This document shows positions 50,997-58,012 of a DNA stretch of 58,012 nt, in pieces. Source of the DNA: Bradyrhizobium sp. AUGA SZCCT0283 (GTDB taxonomy: Bacteria; Pseudomonadota; Alphaproteobacteria; Rhizobiales; Xanthobacteraceae). The position numbers and the translations under genes were made by a program. Under the pieces are notes generated by a model that saw only the letters and a program-made list of their open reading frames with translations, was not told the origin of the DNA and ran no database searches. The stretch covers positions 1 to 58,012 of the forward strand of contig NZ_JAFCLU010000040.1 of assembly GCF_018130385.1 (NCBI RefSeq), read 5' to 3'. Every line of letters starts with the position of its first letter. The stretch's first letter is position 1.

Positions 50997-51223
50997 TCAA
51001 CGCTCTTCATCAGGATGCACCCACTTGTACGGCGCAATCTCCCCCTGCTCGGTCAACTTGATCGTGCGAACGGGCGGCTTGTAACGGCACGCCGCAGGAT
51101 CGGCATCGGAACGACCGCTCTAGCTTCCAGATCGGCGTGTCGAGCGCCCCGCGGATCGCATCCAGCGGCATGCTTGCTCGTGTCTTGCATCGGCAGCATT
51201 CGATCTCCAGCCAGCCGTAACCG
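50997..51223 (-). pseudogene. Zinc-ribbon protein remnant, frameshifted
   Basis: The minus strand reads GWLEIECCRCKTRASMPLDA, then DTPIWKLERSFRCRSCG, with two Cys-x2-Cys pairs. After one frameshift the family-like end TIKLTEQGEIAPYKWVHPDEE and a stop follow. I recall an intact form as a common small rhizobial protein. The N-terminus also abuts a YedK fragment on the other strand, so this is a broken gene in a rearranged stretch. Confidence 0.5.
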
Positions 51224-51353
51224 CCGTTGCGATGTTTGGACGCGCGCCCCGTGGGATGAGGCCAAAGCGCTGCAGCGGCCGTTGCCGGACGATGCGCTCA
51301 CGTCGGTGATGCGCGGCGGGGACAAGGAAGACAGGGCTGCAGCATGGCGGATA
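51224..51353 (+). pseudogene. SRAP/YedK C-terminal fragment, copy A
   Basis: Reads DVWTRAPWDEAKALQRPLPD then DALTSVMRGGDKEDRAAAW, the C-terminal end of SRAP (YedK). The rest of the gene is absent, and the natural stop after the Ala run is lost (TGG in place of TGA). A second copy lies at 51697. Confidence 0.55.
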
Positions 51354-51379
51354 ACGGTGGAAAACGCTGGCGCTGCTGA

Positions 51380-51619
51380 TCAATGGAGGCGGCGCTCCCA
51401 GCACAGCAGCCACTCCGGCATCACGTCGAGCGCATGACACAGCTTTATCAGCTCGATCGGGTACAGCCGCGCGCGCCCGCGCTCCCAGCTCACGATCTGT
51501 GCCTCACTGTAGCCCGTCAGTTCGGCAAGCTCGCGGCGATCCATGTGGGCCTTGGCCATCGCACGCGTCAGGCGCTCGCCGATCCGTTGCTGCTTGGCAG
51601 CGCAATTCTCTTTAGGCAT
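51380..51619 (-). CDS. Small XRE-family helix-turn-helix protein
   Basis: A 79-residue protein that is almost entirely a Cro/C1-type helix-turn-helix: AMAKAHMDRRELAELTGYSE then AQIVSWERGRARLYPIELIK and LCHALDVMPEWLL. It starts at ATG with MPKENCAAKQQRIGERLTR. It lies on the minus strand between two direct copies of the YedK 3' end, so its segment seems to have been inserted or duplicated together with that end. No toxin or phage partner is visible. Fold sure, role unknown. Confidence 0.75.
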   Translation of the reverse strand: MPKENCAAKQQRIGERLTRAMAKAHMDRRELAELTGYSEAQIVSWERGRARLYPIELIKLCHALDVMPEWLLCWERRLH

Positions 51620-51696
51620 CGCCGCGCTTCCCTCTGTCCGACTGTAGCCTACACCAAAATGTTAGGAGACGGCAGACTTTCCCGCGCCAAAGGATG

Positions 51697-51799
51697 CGCG
51701 CCGTGGGATGAGGCCAAGGCGCTGCAGCGGCCCTTGCCGGACAATGCGATCAGGATCGTCGCTCGAGGAGCAGAAAAGGAAGACAAAGCCGCCGCATGA
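51697..51799 (+). pseudogene. SRAP/YedK C-terminal fragment, copy B
   Basis: Reads APWDEAKALQRPLPDNAIRI then VARGAEKEDKAAA and a natural TGA stop, the intact C-terminal end of YedK without the rest. The stop overlaps the ATG of the next gene (ATGA), the spacing expected of an original yedK operon. Confidence 0.55.
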
Positions 51800-52056
51800 A
51801 ATACGCCGCCACCCGCCCCTACGCCGAGCCCGAAAAGGCGGCGCGCCGGATCCTCGAGATCGCCAACGCCGTCGAGGTACTGCAGGGCCGCATCCACATT
51901 GAGAAGGTCAACGAGACGTTTCTGTTTCGCGATGGCGGCAGTCCGGCGGAATATGGCGCCGGCATGAAACTCGTCATTGAGCGGGGTTGGCTAGTGATGC
52001 ACGAATCTGGAACCTTCGTCATCTTCACTGCGGCCGACGCCGAGCTGTTCGCCTAG
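51796..52056 (+). CDS. Conserved small rhizobial protein downstream of yedK
   Basis: An 86-residue soluble protein: MKYAATRPYAEPEKAARRIL, then a helix and a beta-rich half (GRIHIEKVNETFLFRDGGSP, MKLVIERGWLVMHESGTFVI). Its start codon overlaps the stop of the YedK fragment by 4 bases, so the two were once translationally coupled. I recall it as a frequent partner of yedK in this group but know no function. It appears intact although its partner is broken. Confidence 0.7.
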   Translation: MKYAATRPYAEPEKAARRILEIANAVEVLQGRIHIEKVNETFLFRDGGSPAEYGAGMKLVIERGWLVMHESGTFVIFTAADAELFA

Positions 52057-52116
52057 AGCCACCCGATAGGTAGAGTTTTGTTCGCCCAACGCAGCGCGGG
52101 CGTCTGGCATCGATGG

Positions 52117-52209
52117 CTAGTTGGGCGGGAATAGCACGTACAGCACGAGCGCGACCATTGCCGCCGTGGTGATGACTTCCAAGACGATCGCAAAACGAGA
52201 TCGCTGCAT
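52117..52209 (-). CDS. Possible single-helix membrane peptide
   Basis: A 30-residue peptide, MQRSRFAIVLEVITTAAMVA then LVLYVLFPPN: a basic start followed by one membrane helix. The frame is open to 52380, but the sequence upstream is not protein-like. It could be a genuine micro-protein. No clear ribosome-binding site. Confidence 0.35.
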   Translation of the reverse strand: MQRSRFAIVLEVITTAAMVALVLYVLFPPN

Positions 52210-52520
52210 AGCGCGCGGGGCTGACGTGCGGCCGGACTTCCGTAGTGCGGGCCTGATGAAACGGCTCTGGCGGGGCTGGGGGCTAATGTGCCAGAGCCGT
52301 TCCTCAAGATGCTCTCTTTCGAGCGCCGAATCACCATGCCAGGATAAAGTGGCAAAACCGTGTGAGCGCCCGAGCGCCATTTCGTTTCATCGTCGCGAAG
52401 CTGTAGCCCTGAAGCATTACGTCAGGGAGGTGGCCCGATTCATACTTGACCACGGAGGGTGAGCACAGGAGACTTCAGTTTTTCGGCCATCAATTTTCGA
52501 ATGGTAATTAGGAGTACAAA
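52210..52520. other. Intergenic stretch
   Basis: About 310 bases with no supported gene. Its right end holds the ribosome-binding site TAGGAG for the next small gene. Confidence 0.4.
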
Positions 52521-52697
52521 ATGATTGACGAGAATTTTGCTCGGCTTCGAACGCGTCGCGGCAACATTCAGCGCTATCGCCACCTGTTAGAAACCAGCCT
52601 GACCGACTTCGAACGCGAGTTTGTTTCCAAGCGGCTTGCGGAAGAGCTGTCCGCCTTGGAAATGCTCTCTGCGACGATGCCAACAAGACCATTCTGA
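52521..52697 (+). CDS. Small conserved helical rhizobial protein
   Basis: A 58-residue protein: MIDENFARLRTRRGNIQRYR, then HLLETSLTDFEREFVSKRLA and EELSALEMLSA. It is one long charged helical hairpin with no signal. The ribosome-binding site TAGGAG sits 7 bases before the ATG. I recall near-identical small proteins in many Bradyrhizobium-type genomes, with no function known. Confidence 0.68.
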   Translation: MIDENFARLRTRRGNIQRYRHLLETSLTDFEREFVSKRLAEELSALEMLSATMPTRPF

Positions 52698-52931
52698 GAT
52701 TCACGAGCACAGCCTAACCGCAAGCTGCAACGAAGGTCCGGCGTACGACGGTTCCGGACGACATACGCCGGGCCCCCTCACCACTGCCGGTCACGCTTTG
52801 ATCTTCAAGCAAATGACGGACTGTGGTGAGGCCTTCGGGCTTCACAGGTACGGCGTACAACTGTTTAACCATCCGTTAACCATAGCTATTCATGATGCTG
52901 CTCGTGTGTGTTCGCGACGAGCTTGAACGAC

Positions 52932-53414
52932 ATGGCGCAGCGTAATTCCAGAGCGTCAGTTGGAGGGGAGGAGGACGTCGTGAGCTTTCCCTCACCGCTA
53001 GCACCAGACAAGGGAGCAACGGCCCTCGATCTGGTATATCAAGCGGCCGATGTGTTCCGCGGTATGGAGAAGCACGCCCGCGATACCGAAGCCCGTGCCC
53101 AGTCGCTTTGCACAAGCGCCTTAGAAAGGTTGCGGCTTGCCGAAATGCGAGCGGAGGCCGCCGAGCGGGCACAACGTGAACTCATCGTCACCGCCGAACG
53201 TAAGCTGCAACATGCGTGCCGAGCGCTGGAACAAGCCCGGTCCTGTATTGAAGCTCAGAAGGATAAGTTGACGGCCGTAGAGTTTCGTGCCGAAGTTGCT
53301 GAAGCCGAAGCGCGACAAGCCAAGGAGGCGCTCGCGCTCGTTGAAGAGGCCATTCGCAAGCGTCTGCTTTGCGCAAACCCGGATGCTGATGGCAGGTTGA
53401 CAGCGGTAGCCTGA
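52932..53414 (+). CDS. Coiled-coil hypothetical protein
   Basis: A 160-residue protein beginning MAQRNSRASVGGEEDVVSFP. From about residue 35 to 150 it is a nearly continuous Ala/Glu/Arg-rich coiled coil (LRLAEMRAEAAERAQRELIV, ALEQARSCIEAQKDKLTAVE, AEVAEAEARQAKEALALVEE). There is no signal or membrane segment. No named family recognised; it may be structural or a partner-binding rod. The GTG at 52908 would add eight residues and is less likely. It stands alone. Confidence 0.6.
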   Translation: MAQRNSRASVGGEEDVVSFPSPLAPDKGATALDLVYQAADVFRGMEKHARDTEARAQSLCTSALERLRLAEMRAEAAERAQRELIVTAERKLQHACRALEQARSCIEAQKDKLTAVEFRAEVAEAEARQAKEALALVEEAIRKRLLCANPDADGRLTAVA

Positions 53415-53691
53415 TCCATTGCGATTGCCATGGCTCACTGGGTGCTACCGTGGCAGGCACGAGCGAACACCCCTGCTGTGAGCTTGACGGCAGCCGCCTC
53501 CTTTAAGCCAACCATTTGAAATCGGGAGGCGCATGGGTCGAGGTGCAAGTACGGGCGTACCGCGCGCGCCAATTCAAAATGACAGAGCCGAATGATAACT
53601 AGCTATTAACCAAGTTGGATTATCTGGACAGTTGGGCATTCGGGGCGCGTGTGCCGGCTTGCGGGCCGGCCGGTAGTGTAGGCGTGGACCC

Positions 53692-53898
53692 ATGGCCCTT
53701 GACCCCGAAGAGTTCGTCACCCTGACAAATCACGGCTCGATGAAACTGCGCGCGGCCGTATTGCGCGCGATGACGTTGCTGCCCAAGGAACGCAAGCGGA
53801 CAACAATCGTCCGCGAGGGTGAACCGGCGATCCTGAATTTCGAGCAGATCAAGAACCTTGCGGCGCAGTGGGACGAACGGCTCGTGCCAATCGACTGA
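53692..53898 (+). CDS. Small conserved rhizobial protein
   Basis: A 68-residue soluble protein: MALDPEEFVTLTNHGSMKLR, then AVLRAMTLLPKERKRTTIVR and NFEQIKNLAAQWDERLVPID. It looks like a compact alpha-beta domain and ends cleanly. I recall homologues in many rhizobia without a function. No good ribosome-binding site was seen, although the frame is well formed. Confidence 0.6.
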   Translation: MALDPEEFVTLTNHGSMKLRAAVLRAMTLLPKERKRTTIVREGEPAILNFEQIKNLAAQWDERLVPID

Positions 53899-54415
53899 CT
53901 AGTTTCCCTGCGCTGGTTTCAGTCGGGTCGCGCTCCCAAAAGTCGGCCCGTGCACGGCCCTCACGCCAGTGATGCGTCACTTCCAGTGTTTTCGTTTGCT
54001 CCTCCAACCGAAGCGGAACCGCTGGGGCGATGGGGCGGCTGAAGCGCTGGATTTCGCTTACCTTCTTTCCACCACTTTGGAAGATCCATTTCGCGGTGCA
54101 GGTTTCGGCTCTTTTCTTATGATGCTTAAAGCTTGAGGTATCGGCGACTAGCCCACGAACTTGCAGGGACGCTGTAGATGGAAGGACCGATCGGTCGATA
54201 GGCGCGAGCTTCCGAAGATTGCACTGGCACCACCAATGTCGCCCATGTGCTTGGAGCGCGCGTAGCGAACACCATCTCGGCCAGCGGTCGGCGCAAACAA
54301 GCCGGACATCTGACAGCAAGCGATCAGGTCATGGCGCCGGCAGTCCCGCCTGGCGCATTGGAGTGACGACCCCAGTCCATCTCCCAGCTGGGGCCGTTTC
54401 TTTCCCAAACGAAAA
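53899..54415. other. Ambiguous stretch without a supported gene
   Basis: About 520 bases. The minus strand carries frames with protein-like patches, but they change frame and match no family I know; at most a decayed gene. The terminator of the cold-shock gene lies at its right edge. Confidence 0.4.
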
Positions 54416-54434
54416 GCCCGGCTTTTGGCCGGGC
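54416..54434 (-). terminator. Rho-independent terminator of the cold-shock gene
   Basis: A seven-base-pair GC stem (GCCCGGC / GCCGGGC) with a 5-base loop, followed on the minus strand by TTTTC. It lies about 90 bases after the cold-shock stop codon and has the form of an intrinsic terminator. Confidence 0.6.
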
Positions 54435-54525
54435 GATTCGCAAACATTCCGAACGTGATGAAGCGAACACCTTAGGTCAGAATAGCCACAAGAGTCTGTT
54501 CGCTTTGTCACCTAGGAAATTGATT

Positions 54526-54729
54526 TTATCCGACTCTCAGATTTTCGGCAGACGTCTTGCCACGGTTGCTCATTTCTTCGTAGCTCACCTTAGCACCCTC
54601 ATTGAGACTACTCAGTCCCGCTTTTTCGACTGCCGAGATGTGCACGAAGACATCCTTGCCACCGTTGTCGGGTTGAATGAATCCATATCCCTTCGTTGGG
54701 TTAAACCACTTCACAGTACCTGTTGCCAC
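54526..54729 (-). CDS. cspA: Cold-shock-domain protein
   Basis: A 67-residue single-stranded nucleic-acid-binding protein of the CspA family. Both RNA-binding motifs are present: KGYGFIQ (RNP1) and VFVHIS (RNP2), after the usual start ATGTVKWFNPTKG. Translation begins at GTG, with GGGAG upstream; the frame's 25-residue upstream extension is not family-like. A terminator lies downstream and a leader of up to 200 bases upstream, as expected of this family. It acts as an RNA chaperone. Confidence 0.95.
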   Translation of the reverse strand: MATGTVKWFNPTKGYGFIQPDNGGKDVFVHISAVEKAGLSSLNEGAKVSYEEMSNRGKTSAENLRVG

Positions 54730-54945
54730 TGACGATCTCCCATTGAGCAAGGGTGACAGCCTAGATCGATAGCGTTGTGCCCCGCAACCCTCCCCTAAGG
54801 CCAATAAAGCTCCCGCACCATCGGCCTAAGCTATAGCTTAAACTCTTGATGACCCGGTCCTGTGTCGGAGCGAGAGTGAGGGCGCGCGTCCAGAGCGTCG
54901 ACGACGAGATCCGCAGCCCCCGCATGGCCTGATTTCGGAGGCACC

Positions 54946-55158
54946 ATGCCTACGGCGAAACTCCATGCACTTACAATCCTTGGCGCGCTCGATGAGGCCC
55001 GGTCAGAGCTTGTCGGCAAGGCCGTAGTACTCACTGATGGAAAGGCCGGGACAGTAGAGAACGTTTGGCTTGACGAGTTGCACGGCCTACGAATTTCGAT
55101 CAGGGGCCACGATGGAAAGTGGCCCGTCTCAACGATCAAATTCGCGCAGACCGGCTGA
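54946..55158 (+). CDS. Small PRC-barrel-like rhizobial protein
   Basis: A 70-residue soluble protein with a beta-rich core: DEARSELVGKAVVLTDGKAG, then TVENVWLDELHGLRISIRGH and KWPVSTIKFAQTG. The GKAxxLxDGKxGxVxxVWLDE pattern resembles a PRC-barrel. The ribosome-binding site CGGAGGC lies just before the ATG. I recall many close homologues in rhizobia and no known function. Divergent from the cold-shock gene. Confidence 0.68.
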   Translation: MPTAKLHALTILGALDEARSELVGKAVVLTDGKAGTVENVWLDELHGLRISIRGHDGKWPVSTIKFAQTG

Positions 55159-55429
55159 ACCGGCTAAAGGCCGAAGGACTGTTTCGAACCAGCTTCGCAT
55201 CGGACCGACGGTTTCGTCATCAGCGATCCCCCGCGCGAGAGATCGCCGAGCTGTATCCCTCCATCAGCAAGCACTCGACACCAGTAGCTCGGGGAAGGGA
55301 AATAGCTCAGTAAGCGCGTGCATCCGCACGTGAGTTCTAAAATGGGTTTTCGGTATACCCAGAAGATGAGGCATGCGGGCGTCTATTGAGACCAACAGAA
55401 CGACGGCAATCGGCGGCGCTGGCCAGCAG

Positions 55430-56644
55430 TCACGAGAAATCCTGCCACAAAGTGGCGGCGATCTGTTCCAGCGCCCAGTCGACCTGATCGCTGGAGATAA
55501 CGAGCGGCGGGGCGATGCGAATCGTGTGCCCATGTGTGTCCTTGGCGAGGATGCCTCGGGCCTGCAGGGCCTGACAGTAGCGACGTGCACCGCCTGCTTC
55601 CGGCTGAAGCTCGACGGCCAGCATCAGCCCGCGTCCGCGCACTTCCCGGATCGTGTTGCTGCGGATGCTGCTCAGGCCATCGAGAAAGCGGCTGCCCTGG
55701 GCGGCTGCGTTCTCGATCATCCCTTCCTCGACCAGCACGCGCAGCGCGGCCCGAGCCACCGCACAGGCCAGCGGATTGCCGCCGAAGGTCGACCCGTGCT
55801 GGCCAGGTTTCAGGGTGCCGAGCACCGCGTTGTTCGAAAGCACGGCCGACACTGGGTAAAAGCCGCCGGACAACGCCTTGCCGAGCAGCGTGACATCCGC
55901 CTCGATGCCCTCGTGCTGTTCCGCGAGCAGCTTGCCGGTGCGGCCGAGCCCGGTCTGGATCTCGTCTAGAATCAGCATCACGTCGTGCGCAGTGCAGAGT
56001 TGGCGCACTGCTGTAAAGTAATCTGGCGGTGGGATGACGACGCCCGCTTCTCCCTGAATCGGTTCGACCAAAAAGGCGACCGTGTTTGGCGTGATTGCCT
56101 CCTTCAGCGCCGTGGCATCGCCGAAGGCGATGATCTTGAAGCCCGCCGCGAAGGGTCCGAAATGGTCACGTGCCGCCGGGTCGGTGCTGAAGCCGATGAT
56201 GCCAAGGGTGCGGCCGTGAAAATTATCGGCGCAGACGATGATCTCGGCCTGCCCGTCCGGCACCCCCTTCACCTCATAGCCCCATTTGCGCACCGACTTG
56301 ATCGCACTCTCCACCGCTTCGGCGCCGCTGTTCATCGGCAGCACCTTGTGGGAGCCGGTCAGCGCCGCGATCTCTTCGTAAAAGGGGGCCAGTTGGTCGT
56401 TGTGAAAGGCGCGCGACGTCAGTGTCAGCCGGCCCGCCTGCTCCACCATCGCGGCCAAGATCTTCGGATGGCAGTGGCCCTGATTCACCGCGGAATAGGC
56501 GGAGAGGCAATCGAGGTAGCGATGGCCCTGCGTATCCCAAACAAAGACGCCCTCGCCGCGCGACAGAACGACGCCGAGCGGTTCGTAGTTCCGGGCGCCA
56601 AAGCGCGCTTCCCTCGCGATGAAATCAGTGACCGATGGATCCAT
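55430..56644 (-). CDS. rocD: Ornithine aminotransferase
   Basis: A 404-residue class III PLP aminotransferase that converts ornithine and 2-oxoglutarate to glutamate-5-semialdehyde and glutamate in arginine/ornithine catabolism. Family-specific features are the early YEPLGVVLSRGEGVFVWD, YLDCLSAYSAVNQGHCHPKI, NSGAEAVESAIKSVRKWGY, ILDEIQTGLGRTGKLLA, and LLGKALSGGFYPVSAV, whose Lys binds PLP. These match ornithine aminotransferase rather than acetylornithine aminotransferase. Length is normal. It has no adjacent arginine-catabolism genes; an arginase could lie outside the window. Confidence 0.93.
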   Translation of the reverse strand: MDPSVTDFIAREARFGARNYEPLGVVLSRGEGVFVWDTQGHRYLDCLSAYSAVNQGHCHPKILAAMVEQAGRLTLTSRAFHNDQLAPFYEEIAALTGSHKVLPMNSGAEAVESAIKSVRKWGYEVKGVPDGQAEIIVCADNFHGRTLGIIGFSTDPAARDHFGPFAAGFKIIAFGDATALKEAITPNTVAFLVEPIQGEAGVVIPPPDYFTAVRQLCTAHDVMLILDEIQTGLGRTGKLLAEQHEGIEADVTLLGKALSGGFYPVSAVLSNNAVLGTLKPGQHGSTFGGNPLACAVARAALRVLVEEGMIENAAAQGSRFLDGLSSIRSNTIREVRGRGLMLAVELQPEAGGARRYCQALQARGILAKDTHGHTIRIAPPLVISSDQVDWALEQIAATLWQDFS

Positions 56645-57030
56645 GTTTCGTCACTCCAGTTGGAGCGAACTGGCAGGCGATGGGCTATCGCCATTTACCA
56701 GCCTGCGAATGCCCGATGATCATCAAGGTACCAAAGGTATTTTGCTTGCGGACGCATTGGGTGACGGCCGTTTGGGGCCTGCCCAAGGGCGGTCGGCGCC
56801 CCAATTCTCCTCGCGCTGCATGATCCCTCCAGCGAGACAGCCTGTCTAGTTGTATACCGACGACTTTCGCTCTACCCTCATAAACAGACATCGTTGCCGT
56901 GTGCCGACATGTCTCAAAGGTGCCAGTTTCGGACTCACACACCGCAGCAAGCCGGATTAGTCCGGTCAGTGGCGAGGGTTTGGCCAGACCCGCGGCTATG
57001 GCCTTTCGTCTGGCCACCGACACGCAATAG
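56645..57030. other. Intergenic stretch with short repeat
   Basis: About 390 bases with no supported gene. At 56909-56922 it holds ATGTCTCAAAGGTG, shared with 50173-50186. Confidence 0.4.
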
Positions 57031-57810
57031 CTAATCCCTAAATGACGGGTCCAGCCGATCCAGCTTGCGAAGGAGTGCTGGCCAGGCCAGTGCGCCGGGG
57101 CCGGCCCCACGACTGGCTTTATTCGCAGCCATCAGAAAGCCGTCGAGAACGGGCTGCGGGATAGGGATCAGCTCGCTGCCACCGGATTGCGCGCGGACCT
57201 GAATCATGCAGCTCGCTTCAAAAAAGTACATGAATGCGAATGCGTCGGCGATCGAGGCGGCCGCGGTGAGCAGGCCGTGATTGCGCAGCATCAGGAAGTT
57301 CTTATCGCCGAGATCGCGCACGAGGCGCGGTTTTTCGTCCTCGTTGAGCGCGAGGCCCTCGTAGTCGTGATAGCCGAGTCTAGAAAGCACGCGTAACGAC
57401 TGTTGCGAGATCGGCAGTAGGCCGTTCTTCTGCGCGGATACCGCGACACCATTGGGCGTATGAGTGTGCATCACGCATAATGCGTCCAGGCGCGCAGCGT
57501 GCACCGCGCTGTGAATGGTAAAGCCGGCGGGATTAATATCATATTCCGAGGGCATCACCTTGCGGCCTTCAAGATCAACTTTGACCAGCGAAGACGCGGT
57601 AATCTCCTCGAACATCCAGCCGTATGGATTGATGAGGAAATGGTGCTCGGGTCCCGGCACGCGAGCGGAGATGTGGGTAAAGACGAGATCATCCCAGCCG
57701 TAGAGTGCGACCAGGCGGTAGGCTGCAGCAAGGTTGACGCGTACTTCCCACTCATCCTTGCTGACTTGATCGCGGACGCTGAGGGAGGTCTTCGGGTTAG
57801 CGACGCTCAT
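57031..57810 (-). CDS. Class II aldolase/adducin-family protein
   Basis: A 259-residue zinc-dependent aldolase-fold protein. VMHTHTPNGVAVSAQKNG has the His pair that binds zinc, and LMLRNHGLLTAAASIADAF carries the third His and the NHG signature of the fold. The early part (AAYRLVALYGWDDLVFTHIS, SARVPG) is typical of the adducin-like clade. Members retro-aldolise sugar phosphates or act on other carbonyl substrates; the substrate is not clear. The start ATG at 57810 has AAGAAGGAG upstream. A strong TetR-type palindrome lies 38 bases before it. Confidence 0.85.
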   Translation of the reverse strand: MSVANPKTSLSVRDQVSKDEWEVRVNLAAAYRLVALYGWDDLVFTHISARVPGPEHHFLINPYGWMFEEITASSLVKVDLEGRKVMPSEYDINPAGFTIHSAVHAARLDALCVMHTHTPNGVAVSAQKNGLLPISQQSLRVLSRLGYHDYEGLALNEDEKPRLVRDLGDKNFLMLRNHGLLTAAASIADAFAFMYFFEASCMIQVRAQSGGSELIPIPQPVLDGFLMAANKASRGAGPGALAWPALLRKLDRLDPSFRD

Positions 57811-57847
57811 GGCAGTCTCCTTCTTGCTGAAGTGTGCAAACCATACA

Positions 57848-57868
57848 TTGACCGAACCGTTCGGACAA
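57848..57868. promoter_or_regulatory. TetR-type operator upstream of aldolase gene
   Basis: TTGACCGAACCGTTCGGACAA is a palindrome with 9 of 10 symmetric pairs around a central base. It sits 38 bases before the aldolase start codon, in the promoter. The form is typical of TetR-family operators. No regulator gene is in the window on this side; beyond it lie only short decayed motifs to the end. Confidence 0.5.
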
Positions 57869-58012
57869 TTAAGGAGGCTTTTCAAACGATGTCCGATGTG
57901 GGTCAAACTGAGAAGTCCGGGCGTTCAACCGGCAGGTCGGCTTTACCCCCAACTCCGGACATGGCCTTGCACCGCGCAAACTGACGCTTTGTGCCAATTC
58001 CGGACTCTTCCA

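Noticed and set aside
53849..54447. Two overlapping minus-strand frames with protein-like patches
   Set aside because: The patches switch frame, match no family I know and overlap the end of the small gene at 53692. At best a decayed gene.
55119..55313. 64-residue frame overlapping the PRC-barrel-like gene
   Set aside because: It starts inside that gene in another frame, lacks a ribosome-binding site and has no recognisable fold.

Overview
The window looks like chromosomal DNA of a GC-rich alphaproteobacterium of the Bradyrhizobium/Rhodopseudomonas group. The signs are the strong G+C third-position bias, several short conserved proteins I associate with rhizobial genomes (for example at 20824, 51796, 52521, 53692 and 54946), FixK/FNR-type half-sites of the form TTGA-N6-TCAA, and decayed repeats of a kind I recall from that group. 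No rRNA, complete tRNA, CRISPR array, integrase or transposase was recognised. All product names come from reading the translations; nothing was searched.

Layout. 0-7 kb: an XRE regulator, the Mg2+ channel MgtE, two secreted polysaccharide deacetylases, a membrane protein, a small cytosolic protein and a lipoprotein. 7-9 kb: a short segment carrying a HEPN-like protein between two tRNA-3'-end-like direct repeats, then a broken modD. 9.6-17.4 kb: an EamA transporter, a leftward four-gene redox operon (OsmC, flavin monooxygenase, FAD oxidoreductase, MaoC), a DUF1127 protein, a winged-helix/alpha-beta-hydrolase fusion and an AraC regulator, with a decayed second copy of the 5' end of the AraC gene. 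17.5-46.7 kb: a block of about 29 kb bracketed by two related 300-bp repeats that both contain the tRNA-like core. 46.8-58 kb: many remnants and small genes (tautomerase, truncated LysR, SRAP tails), plus intact SDR, serine hydrolase, VOC, cold-shock, ornithine aminotransferase and class II aldolase genes.

The 29-kb block is the coherent system. It contains five perfect and one near-perfect FixK/FNR-like boxes. A leftward run encodes phosphoketolase, a histidine phosphatase, beta-phosphoglucomutase, a GH65 disaccharide phosphorylase, a ROK (possibly polyphosphate) glucokinase, glycogen phosphorylase, glycogen debranching enzyme and an unusual RpiB-transaldolase-phosphoglucose isomerase triple fusion. 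Together these would turn glycogen and alpha-glucosyl disaccharides into sugar phosphates and then acetyl phosphate when oxygen is low. Going rightward, a zinc alcohol dehydrogenase is followed by a single-chain fusion of both ethanolamine ammonia-lyase subunits (EutB-EutC) with an N-terminal twin-arginine signal. The lyase makes acetaldehyde and ammonia, and the dehydrogenase could reduce the acetaldehyde and re-oxidise NADH. Universal-stress, CBS-domain and secreted envelope proteins complete the set. My main hypothesis is a transferred low-oxygen carbon-reserve and fermentation island; its most novel component is the Tat-tagged EutBC fusion.
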